Positions 55,688-62,880 of a stretch of DNA of 64,000 nt are shown here, piece after piece. Source of the DNA: Maribacter orientalis (GTDB lineage Bacteria; Bacteroidota; Bacteroidia; Flavobacteriales; Flavobacteriaceae); the NCBI RefSeq assembly GCF_900109345.1, contig NZ_FNZN01000003.1:186001-250000 (forward strand). Reading direction: 5' to 3'. Under the pieces are notes generated by a model. That model was not told the origin of the DNA. It did not search any database and saw nothing but the letters and a program-made list of their open reading frames with translations. The first letter of the stretch is position 1; every line of letters starts with the position of its first letter. The position numbers and the translations under genes were made by a program.

Positions 55688-55696
55688 ACCATTAGC

Positions 55697-57316
55697 ATGC
55701 AACAATTAGACAATTTAGACTGGATTAGTATTTTACTTTACTTTTTAGTACTGGTCGGAATAGCCGTTTGGGTTATTCGAAAGAAAGAAGACAATACAGA
55801 AGATTATTTTTTAGCCGGTAGAAATATCGGTTGGTTCGTGGTAGGTGCCTCAATATTTGCATCAAACATTGGTTCGGAGCATGTAGTTGGTTTAGCAGGT
55901 ACGGGTGCAAGTAATAAACTTCCCTTGCTTATTTATGAAATACATGCGTGGGTAGTATTGATGTTGGGTTGGGTATTTTTACCATTTTATGCTAGAAGTG
56001 GTGTTTTTACGATGCCAGAGTTTTTGGAGAAACGCTTTGATGCAAGATCAAGATGGGTATTATCTATATTTTCAATAGTGGCTTATGTACTTACGAAAAT
56101 TTCAGTAACCATTTATGCTGGTGGTGTAGTGGTTTCTGCCTTGTTGGGTATTGATTTTTGGACGGGTGCCATTGCAACGGTTGTATTAACAGGGATTTAT
56201 ACTGTTTTAGGTGGAATGCGTGCAGTGGTTTATACAGAAACACTTCAGGCAATTCTTTTGGTTGTTGGTGCAGCAGTTTTAACTTTTATCGGTTTAGATA
56301 AAGTTGGGGGCTGGGGAAGTATGGTAGATACCTTAGGACCTGAATATTTTAATATGTGGCGACCTGCAACAGATCCAGATTTTCCTTGGCCATCGCTTTT
56401 CATTACCAGTACAATAGTAGGTATTTGGTATTGGTGTACGGATCAATATATTGTGCAAAGAACCTTAACTGCAAGAAACATTAAAGAGGGTAGGCGCGGT
56501 ACTATTTTTGGGGCCTTATTAAAGCTTTTACCTGTCTTTTTGTTTTTAATTCCTGGGGTTATAGCGTTGACCTTGAAAATGCGAGGTGAATTACAATGGG
56601 ATAATCCAGATGAGGCGTTCCCTGTATTGATGAGTAATTTATTGCCATCTGGCTTACGAGGTCTAGTTGCTGCAGGATTACTAGCTGCTTTAATGAGTTC
56701 ATTGGCTTCGGTATTCAACTCTTGTTCTACGCTTTTTACAGTTGATGTTTATAAAAAATTGAGACCCAATACTCCAGAAAAGAAATTGGTGAGAACAGGT
56801 CAAATTGCTACAGTATTTGTGGTCATTATAGGAATTATTTGGATTCCTATTATGGCAAATATTTCTGGTGTGTTGTATGAATATCTACAGAGTGTTCAAT
56901 CGTATATTGCGCCACCAATAACAGCTGTTTTCTTATTAGGTATTTTCTATAAGCGAATAAATGCTACAGGTGCCTTTTATACCTTGGTAATGGGTATTGT
57001 AGTAGCCTTTATCCGAATATCCTTAGAATTGGTAAAAGGAAGTTTAGATCCAGATGGAATCTTATTTTATCTGGGGGATATGAATTTCTTAAGCTTTGGA
57101 GCATGGTTCTTTTTGTTTTGTTTGATTTTCATGGTAGTAGTTAGTTTATTGACAAAAGCGCCAGATCAAGAACAAATTGTAAACCTAACTTTTGGTACCA
57201 TAACGGAGGAAGAAAAGAATAAAAACAAGAGTAGTTATAATTGGGTAGATGTGATGGTTTCCATTATAATTATACTAATTGTAATAGGTATTATGATATT
57301 TTTTAACGGTAAATAA
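55697..57316 (+). CDS. Sodium/sugar symporter (SSS family)
   Basis: A 539-residue inner-membrane transporter with about 14 membrane segments of the sodium:solute symporter family, SglT-like. Typical stretches: EDYFLAGRNIGWFVVGASIFASNIGSEHVVGLAGTGA (about 35-72), GMRAVVYTETLQA, WYWCTDQYIVQRTLTARN, RGLVAAGLLAALMSSLASVFNSCSTLFTVD. Because it ends the GH51-araB-araD-araA-galM operon, L-arabinose is the likely substrate (inference). Hairpins after its stop mark the operon end. Confidence 0.93.
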   Translation: MQQLDNLDWISILLYFLVLVGIAVWVIRKKEDNTEDYFLAGRNIGWFVVGASIFASNIGSEHVVGLAGTGASNKLPLLIYEIHAWVVLMLGWVFLPFYARSGVFTMPEFLEKRFDARSRWVLSIFSIVAYVLTKISVTIYAGGVVVSALLGIDFWTGAIATVVLTGIYTVLGGMRAVVYTETLQAILLVVGAAVLTFIGLDKVGGWGSMVDTLGPEYFNMWRPATDPDFPWPSLFITSTIVGIWYWCTDQYIVQRTLTARNIKEGRRGTIFGALLKLLPVFLFLIPGVIALTLKMRGELQWDNPDEAFPVLMSNLLPSGLRGLVAAGLLAALMSSLASVFNSCSTLFTVDVYKKLRPNTPEKKLVRTGQIATVFVVIIGIIWIPIMANISGVLYEYLQSVQSYIAPPITAVFLLGIFYKRINATGAFYTLVMGIVVAFIRISLELVKGSLDPDGILFYLGDMNFLSFGAWFFLFCLIFMVVVSLLTKAPDQEQIVNLTFGTITEEEKNKNKSSYNWVDVMVSIIIILIVIGIMIFFNGK

Positions 57317-57319
57317 TAT

Positions 57320-57382
57320 CACTTTTAATCGCAATTAAAAGTTGATAGTGTTTTCAGATTTTGAGAGCATTATCAGCTTTTT
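57320..57382 (+). terminator. Terminator region of the arabinose operon
   Basis: Two hairpins follow the symporter stop: ACTTTTAAT/ATTAAAAGT (9-bp arms around CGCA), then TGATAGTG paired with CATTATCA (one G-U) leading into a T-run near 57377-57382. The second has the usual terminator form. Confidence 0.65.
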
Positions 57383-57483
57383 TCATTTATATTTTAGTAT
57401 AAATATCGTGCGTCAAAAATTTTAATTATAACGATCATCAATCGACATTTTGTGAACTAACTTTAGAGTACTAAAATGAAGAT

Positions 57484-58302
57484 ATGCAAAAACCGAATAA
57501 AAGATTAGAAGGACAAACTTGTATTGTTACCGGTTCTAGTGATGGTATAGGAGAGGCCGTAGCAAAGGCAATGGCTATGGAAGGTGCCAATATGGTTATC
57601 AACTATCATAGTAGTAAAGAAGACGCTGAGGAAGTTGCACATTGGATAAGCTCTAAATCTGAATGCGGTAATGCTATTGTAGTTAAATGTGATGTTAGTA
57701 AGGAAGATGAGGTTAAATCTATGTTCAAAAAGGGCATAGCTGAATTTGGTACCGTTGATGTATGTGTAGCCAATGCCGGGATGCAACTAGACCATCCATT
57801 ACACGAAATGCCATTGAAAGATTGGCAAAGAGTTATAGACGTAAATTTAACCGGACAGTTTCTTTGTGCCAAAGAGGCAATAATTGAATTCAAAAGAAGA
57901 GGAATACGACTAGAGATTTCAAAATCTTTAGGCAAGATAATTCATATGAGTTCTGTACATGAAGTAATTCCTTGGGCAGGTCATGCGAACTATGCCGCAT
58001 CTAAAGGAGGTTTGGTAATGTTGATGCAAACTATTTGTCAAGAATACGGTCCAGATAAAATACGATGTAACTCAATAGCACCGGGTGCTATAAAAACAGA
58101 TATAAATAAAGATGTTTGGAGTACTAAAGAGGGTAGGGAAAGTATGTTGAAATTAATTCCATACAAAGAAATTGGAATTCCTGATGATATTGGCAGTGTA
58201 GCCAGTTGGTTGGCATCAGATGAATCTGAATATATAAATGGAACGACCATATTTGTTGATGGAGGGATGACCTGTTACCCAGGTTTTACCGCAAATGGAT
58301 AA
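57484..58302 (+). CDS. Short-chain dehydrogenase, glucose 1-dehydrogenase-like
   Basis: A 272-residue SDR. Cofactor motif TGSSDGIG (about 17-24), NAGM (about 97), active-site Ser in IIHMSSVHE (about 157-159) and YAASK (about 172-176), then NSIAPGAIKTDIN and a VDGGMTCYPGF end, which resembles the glucose 1-dehydrogenase group. A related aldose or sugar-acid dehydrogenase is possible. It has a separate 167-bp upstream region after the arabinose operon terminator and its own terminator, so it is probably a separate unit in the sugar island. Confidence 0.85.
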   Translation: MQKPNKRLEGQTCIVTGSSDGIGEAVAKAMAMEGANMVINYHSSKEDAEEVAHWISSKSECGNAIVVKCDVSKEDEVKSMFKKGIAEFGTVDVCVANAGMQLDHPLHEMPLKDWQRVIDVNLTGQFLCAKEAIIEFKRRGIRLEISKSLGKIIHMSSVHEVIPWAGHANYAASKGGLVMLMQTICQEYGPDKIRCNSIAPGAIKTDINKDVWSTKEGRESMLKLIPYKEIGIPDDIGSVASWLASDESEYINGTTIFVDGGMTCYPGFTANG

Positions 58303-58312
58303 TATTAAAAAT

Positions 58313-58343
58313 AAGAAAGCCGCCTAACAGGCGGCTTTCTTAT
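58313..58343 (+). terminator. Bidirectional terminator
   Basis: AAGAAAGCCGCC (58313-58324), loop TAACA, GGCGGCTTTCTT (58330-58341): a perfect 12-bp stem between the convergent SDR and SYLF genes. Confidence 0.93.
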
Positions 58344-58358
58344 TTCATTCTAAATGGA

Positions 58359-58895
58359 TTAATTCGTCATTGGCTTATAATCGAACTTTTGACCCCCAAT
58401 TGATGCATCTGCCATTAGCCCTGCTTTTGGTAGTGCAAAAACTGCAACGCCATCTCTATACTTTGCATTAACTGCAATACCAGATTTTAAAGCAACTGCT
58501 GAGGCTTCAGCTGAAAATTCAAAATCACCTTCTTTAAATTTTGCTAAGTCAGCTTCTGTTTCAAAGAATATAATTTCAGTAATTGCTTGACCACCTGCCT
58601 GTAGACCTACACTTAATTTTTTTAAATTGGCCATTCCTATCATAATTCCGTTTTCATAAACTACTCCATTTCCAGAAGCGCCACCAATAATGAATCCGCC
58701 TTTACCAACATTAGGGAATACCACATATCCGGCTGAATTCTTAAAAAAGTGGTCTAGGCCCACTTCCATTTTCATTAGCTTGTCTTTAGCTTTATTTGCA
58801 TCTTTTATTATCTTTTGGTCTTTCTTGTTTTGTGCATTTAGACCAATGGCTAAAAATAGCAGTGTAGTTAACGTAATTGATTTTAAGATTTTCAT
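58359..58895 (-). CDS. SYLF/YSC84-domain secreted protein
   Basis: A 178-residue exported protein with signal peptide MKILKSITLTTLLFLAIGLNAQ. The mature part is a SYLF (YSC84, DUF500) domain: a helical start (KIIKDANKAKDKLMKMEVGLDHFFKNSAGYVVFPNVGKGGFIIGGASGNGVVYENG), then LKKLSVGLQAGGQAITEIIFFETEADLAKF and AEASAVALKSGIAVNAKYRDGVAVFALPKAGLMADASIGGQKF. SYLF domains bind lipids in eukaryotes; the bacterial role is unclear. Convergent with the SDR gene, sharing its terminator. Confidence 0.9.
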   Translation of the reverse strand: MKILKSITLTTLLFLAIGLNAQNKKDQKIIKDANKAKDKLMKMEVGLDHFFKNSAGYVVFPNVGKGGFIIGGASGNGVVYENGIMIGMANLKKLSVGLQAGGQAITEIIFFETEADLAKFKEGDFEFSAEASAVALKSGIAVNAKYRDGVAVFALPKAGLMADASIGGQKFDYKPMTN

Positions 58896-59160
58896 GTGTT
58901 CTATTTATTAATTTTTTTTTGATTAAACTGTCACTGTAAAATTAGAAATGATAAATTATCTAATGTATCTTTTTTGATATGAATTTTAATGTATTTGCAT
59001 TCTAACGTTTTGTAAATCAGTTAAATAAAAGTTAATATTTCATCTTTCCTTAAAGCAGTAACTGTTTTGTAGCACAGAATAATTTTAATATTTTTCTTAA
59101 AAATTTGTTAATTTAATTTTTTCGATTTATATTTCTACTGTAAACCAGACACATACTGAT

Positions 59161-59352
59161 ATGGACAAAAGAGATAATTTCTTCGATTCTAAAATGATTG
59201 TGAATTTAATGTTAGCATTAACACTAATGTTGTCTGCTGTTTATTACTTAAACTATTCTGAGGAGATACAAGATGAGGTAACAACGGTAATAGTAAACTC
59301 ATTAAATGATGTTAATAATAGTTTAGCTGAGCAGGAATCTGCTCGAAAATAA
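59161..59352 (+). CDS. Small single-pass membrane protein, unknown function
   Basis: A 63-residue frame starting MDKRDNFFDSKMIVNLML with one hydrophobic segment (about 12-30) followed by an acidic, helical tail (EEIQDEVTTVIVNSLNDVNNSLAEQESARK). A hairpin terminator stands 26 bases after the stop, supporting a real single gene. I do not recognise a family. The 265-bp gap before it is AT-rich, with no other gene seen. Confidence 0.6.
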   Translation: MDKRDNFFDSKMIVNLMLALTLMLSAVYYLNYSEEIQDEVTTVIVNSLNDVNNSLAEQESARK

Positions 59353-59377
59353 TAGAAATTTCTGACCATAACTATAT

Positions 59378-59409
59378 GCTACCGAAACTATATATTCGGT
59401 GGCTTTTTT
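59378..59409 (+). terminator. Terminator after the small membrane protein
   Basis: GCTACCGAA pairs with TTCGGTGGC (one G-U) around ACTATATA and is followed by a T-run at about 59404-59409. Confidence 0.75.
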
Positions 59410-59433
59410 TATTTTGATATGTAACAGATGTAT

Positions 59434-60264
59434 TTATTGTTTACCAATTATCACATTGGCTACCAAGGCGGCGATAATCATTAGAATTCCCATTAGGCTC
59501 CAAATGGAATATATATCATGGAACCAAGTAACTCCTATCAAAATCGTAAATATTACTTCAATATATTTAAGTGGAGCAACTAAATTGGTCTTAGCTATTT
59601 GAAAAGCTTTGGTCATGAATACTTGTCCGAAGAATCCAAAAATACCGAGGCTTAATAATAATAACCAATCATTTTCTTTCGGTTGAATCCATCCTTTTAT
59701 ACTTAATACACCGCCAATTACTGTGCCGATAAACATGAAATAATTTACAATTACTAATGGATGGTCGCTATTGCCTATTTTACGTATAAGAACATAAACC
59801 AGTCCACTAAAGACTGAAGCAACTAAAACTAACAGCAGACCTGTTGTATTGAGTTCTTGGTCAAAACCTTTTAAAACCAACACTCCACTAAATGCTAATA
59901 AAAAGAGAAACCATTGAATAGTTTTTAGTTTCTCATTTAGTAAAAAAATAGCAAAAACTGCGGCATATATTGGTGCCAGGTACCTCAGGGAAACGGCTGT
60001 GCCTACAGGTAAATATTGCAATGACATAAAAAAAAGACTCATAGCGGTTATCCCGGCTAAAGCTCTAAAAATCAGTAATCTTCTACTGTTACCTAAGATT
60101 GGAATTCCTTTAATCAAAATATAGGTAGTTCCTAATAGTAAAGAGCCAGCTGTTCTGAAAAAAACAATTTCAAAGGTCGGATAATAACTGAGGTATTTTA
60201 CAAACGAATTCATTAAACTGAATGAAAACGTGCTTATAATCATAAAGAGAATTGCTTTCTTCAC
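59434..60264 (-). CDS. EamA/DMT-family transporter
   Basis: A 276-residue inner-membrane protein with about ten membrane segments in two EamA repeats (1-135 and 143-276), the drug/metabolite transporter superfamily. Repeat landmarks are FFRTAGSLLLGTTYILIKG and AVFAIFLLNEKLKTIQWF in the first and LGIFGFFGQVFMTKAFQIAKTNLVAPLKYIEVIFTILIGVTWF in the second. The substrate cannot be told from sequence; relatives export amino acids, sugars or nucleotide-type metabolites. No clear link to the sugar genes around it. Confidence 0.9.
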   Translation of the reverse strand: MKKAILFMIISTFSFSLMNSFVKYLSYYPTFEIVFFRTAGSLLLGTTYILIKGIPILGNSRRLLIFRALAGITAMSLFFMSLQYLPVGTAVSLRYLAPIYAAVFAIFLLNEKLKTIQWFLFLLAFSGVLVLKGFDQELNTTGLLLVLVASVFSGLVYVLIRKIGNSDHPLVIVNYFMFIGTVIGGVLSIKGWIQPKENDWLLLLSLGIFGFFGQVFMTKAFQIAKTNLVAPLKYIEVIFTILIGVTWFHDIYSIWSLMGILMIIAALVANVIIGKQ

Positions 60265-60646
60265 GGTCTATTGAAATAGTAGGCAAAGTTACAGGTGTGG
60301 AGAGTAAATAAGCTACTCTATACTAGAAAATATTAGAATGGGTATAATTTTCATCAAACTGATAATATTATTGGGTAAAAAAGCCATGGTTCATTGATTG
60401 TAATAATTGAATTCAGTTAATAAATTGGGAATCTAGTTTTTATAAAGACTATAATTCACGAGTTCATTTTAAGAAATCCCTTAACTTGGCATAGCAAAGG
60501 TAAATAGTAAAGAAGCTACGTTTTTTATCGTTAGAAAACTGTAGAATTTCATTTTGTAGATAAGGTGTTAGAGGTGGTTAGCGATTTACAATAATAGCAT
60601 TAAAAAAATTTTGAATTAAATCCTTTAGAATAAAAGAAATATATAT
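60265..60646. promoter_or_regulatory. 382-bp divergent intergenic region
   Basis: Leftward, CAAAGTTA at 60284-60291 reads TAACTTTG, a TAnnTTTG element 20 bases before the EamA start. Toward the SDR gene, CATTGATTGTA (60392-60402) matches 9 of 11 bases of the right side of the kduI/uxuA 15-mer, a weak possible site. I see no gene in this gap. Confidence 0.4.
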
Positions 60647-61465
60647 ATGAACGAGTTATTATCTTTAAAAAATAGGAATTACGCACTTTCTGGAGGTACT
60701 GGTACTCTTGGAGGTTCAATTGCTGAATACCTTGTTAAAAATGGGGCAAATGTATTATTACTTGGCAGATCAGAAGACAAGTTAAAGGCTAAGCAAGATG
60801 AATTGAATGCTATAGTAACCAACAGCACCCATATTTTTAAGGTAGATGTTATGAATGAGGGGCAACTTACTACATTAAGGAAAGAAATAAAAAAAGAATT
60901 CAACCATTTAGACGGACTCGTAAACCTTGCTGGTGGAAACATACCTGGAGCAACATTGAAACCTGATCAGACGATTCAAGATATAGCAATGGGGGATACC
61001 CAAAAAGTAGTCGATATTAATTTATTTGGTACTGTGATTCCAACAATTATATTGAGCCAATTAATGGTAGAGCAGGGTTATGGTTCCATAATAAATATTT
61101 CTTCAATGGCCGCTAAGCAAAGTATTTCTAGGGTATTGGGTTATTCAATGGCAAAAGGAGCCATAGATATTTTTACAAAATGGATGGCAAATGAGCTTGC
61201 CTCTAAACACGGAGATAAAATAAGAGTGAATGCCATTGCGCCGGGTTTTTTTATTGGCAATCAAAACAGAAGATTGTTAACTAATGATGATGGTACTTAT
61301 ACTGAAAGAGGTAACAGCATAATTAAAAATACACCTATGGGGCGTTTTGGTGATGCTTCAGAACTTAATGGTATGGTGCACTATTTGTTAAGTGACGCTT
61401 CTAGTTTTGTTACTGGTAGTGTTTACGACGTTGATGGTGGTTTTAGTTCATTTTCAGGTGTATAG
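60647..61465 (+). CDS. SDR oxidoreductase, probable fructuronate reductase of the mannonate branch
   Basis: A 272-residue short-chain dehydrogenase: SGGTGTLGG cofactor motif (about 15-23), NLAGGNIPGAT (about 92-102), INISSMAAKQ with the active-site Ser and YSMAK (about 165-169), NAIAPGFFIGNQNRRLL and a DVDGGFSSFSGV end. SDRs of this type beside uxuA are read as D-mannonate oxidoreductases that reduce fructuronate to mannonate, replacing the unrelated long-chain UxuB. That function rests mainly on the uxuA neighbour 136 bp downstream. A gluconate-type SDR is an alternative. Confidence 0.82.
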   Translation: MNELLSLKNRNYALSGGTGTLGGSIAEYLVKNGANVLLLGRSEDKLKAKQDELNAIVTNSTHIFKVDVMNEGQLTTLRKEIKKEFNHLDGLVNLAGGNIPGATLKPDQTIQDIAMGDTQKVVDINLFGTVIPTIILSQLMVEQGYGSIINISSMAAKQSISRVLGYSMAKGAIDIFTKWMANELASKHGDKIRVNAIAPGFFIGNQNRRLLTNDDGTYTERGNSIIKNTPMGRFGDASELNGMVHYLLSDASSFVTGSVYDVDGGFSSFSGV

Positions 61466-61532
61466 CCAATATTTTATATAGAAATAACTATGCGGTTTTA
61501 TAGCTTTTGAATCGTATTTAAATACTTTATTT

Positions 61533-61547
61533 TGTAATCGATTGTAT
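61533..61547 (+). promoter_or_regulatory. Candidate operator upstream of uxuA (shared with kduI)
   Basis: TGTAATCGATTGTAT, identical to 36699-36713 before kduI. It lies 54 bases before the uxuA ATG in the gap after the SDR gene, so uxuA may have its own regulated promoter. Confidence 0.65.
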
Positions 61548-61601
61548 TCAGTATTTATAAAGGTATTATCCTTTAGAATCATTTATTTGTAAGTAAAAAG
61601 T

Positions 61602-62798
61602 ATGGATTATTTAAAGAAGACCTTTCGCTGGTTCGGTCCTGAATTTGGAGTAACCTTATCAGATATAAAACAATTGGGTGTAGAGGGAATTGTAGCTGCA
61701 TGTCAAAAAGTTCCAATTGGTGAGGTGTGGCCTTCAGAAACGATTGCTACATTAAAATCTGAAATTGTGGCCCATGGTATGGAATGGGCGGTAGTTGAAA
61801 GTGTCAATATTCATTCGGCAATTAAATACGGACTACCAGAAAGGGATACCTATATTGCCAATTACATTCAAACGCTTAAAAATCTTGCTGAAAAAGGTAT
61901 ATACGATGTATGCTATAATTTTATGCAATTGATAGATTGGACACGTACCGATTTGGATTTTATTTTACCAACAGGTGCGTCGGCTTTACGATATAGCCCA
62001 ATTTCTGCAGCAGCTTTTGATTTATTCATTTTAGAACGAGAAAACGCAAAAGAATCATACACTAAAGAAGTATATGATGAAACGAAAACTTACTTTAATG
62101 GACTTACGGACTTTGGGAAAAGGAAACTAGAAGAATCCATTTTGTCCGGAATGCCAGGCTCTAGAAAGCTAATTGCATTAGAAGATTTTAAAGCCAATCA
62201 TGCTACAGTTTTAAAAATCTCTAAAAAACAACTTCAAGATAATTTGTCTTATTTTTTAAATGCCGTTATTCCTGAAGCTGAAAAAATTGGTGTCCGTATG
62301 GCTATTCATCCAGATGACCCACCATTTTCTGTATTTGGTGTACCAAGAATTGTTTCTAATTACGAAGAAATTAAATTTTTATTAGAATGTTGCCCATCAC
62401 CAAGTAATGGACTTACTTTTTGCTCTGGCTCGTTAGGTGCATCTGCAAATAATGATTTGGTAAAGATAATCGATGATTTTGGTGATAAAATTCATTTTAT
62501 TCATTTAAGGAATGTCATGCGAGAAGAAGATGGCAGTTTTTATGAAGCAGATCATCTTAACGGTTCAGTGCCAATTGAAAAAGTGATGAAAGCTATTATA
62601 AAGCAACAACAGTTGCGGAAAAAGACTGGCAACGGTATTATTAGTATTCCGATGAGACCGGATCATGGTCATGTTTTATTAGATGACAAAAGGCGCCAAA
62701 ATGCATTTTATTCTGGTTATTCCTTAATCGGTAGAGCAATGGGTCTTGCACAATTAACAGGTTTGGAGAAAGGTATACGAGAAGGTCTTCAAGTTTAA
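61602..62798 (+). CDS. uxuA: Mannonate dehydratase
   Basis: Dehydrates D-mannonate to KDG, the last step of the glucuronate branch. 398 residues, usual UxuA length. TIM-barrel signatures: FRWFGPEFGVTLSDIKQLGVEGIVAACQKVPIGEVW (about 8-43), YNFMQLIDWTRTDLDF, RMAIHPDDPPFSVFGVPRIVS with metal-binding His, GLTFCSGSLGASANNDL, HLRNVMREEDGSFYEADHLNGSVP and SIPMRPDHGHVLLDD. With UxaC and the SDR it takes glucuronate to KDG, where it joins the KduID and UxaBA products. Confidence 0.97.
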   Translation: MDYLKKTFRWFGPEFGVTLSDIKQLGVEGIVAACQKVPIGEVWPSETIATLKSEIVAHGMEWAVVESVNIHSAIKYGLPERDTYIANYIQTLKNLAEKGIYDVCYNFMQLIDWTRTDLDFILPTGASALRYSPISAAAFDLFILERENAKESYTKEVYDETKTYFNGLTDFGKRKLEESILSGMPGSRKLIALEDFKANHATVLKISKKQLQDNLSYFLNAVIPEAEKIGVRMAIHPDDPPFSVFGVPRIVSNYEEIKFLLECCPSPSNGLTFCSGSLGASANNDLVKIIDDFGDKIHFIHLRNVMREEDGSFYEADHLNGSVPIEKVMKAIIKQQQLRKKTGNGIISIPMRPDHGHVLLDDKRRQNAFYSGYSLIGRAMGLAQLTGLEKGIREGLQV

Positions 62799-62880
62799 AG
62801 TTCCTGAATATTTAGTTTAAATCAGAGTTATATCTCTGTATATTCAGGTCATTATTATGTTGTCTAAATTTATTTATTTC

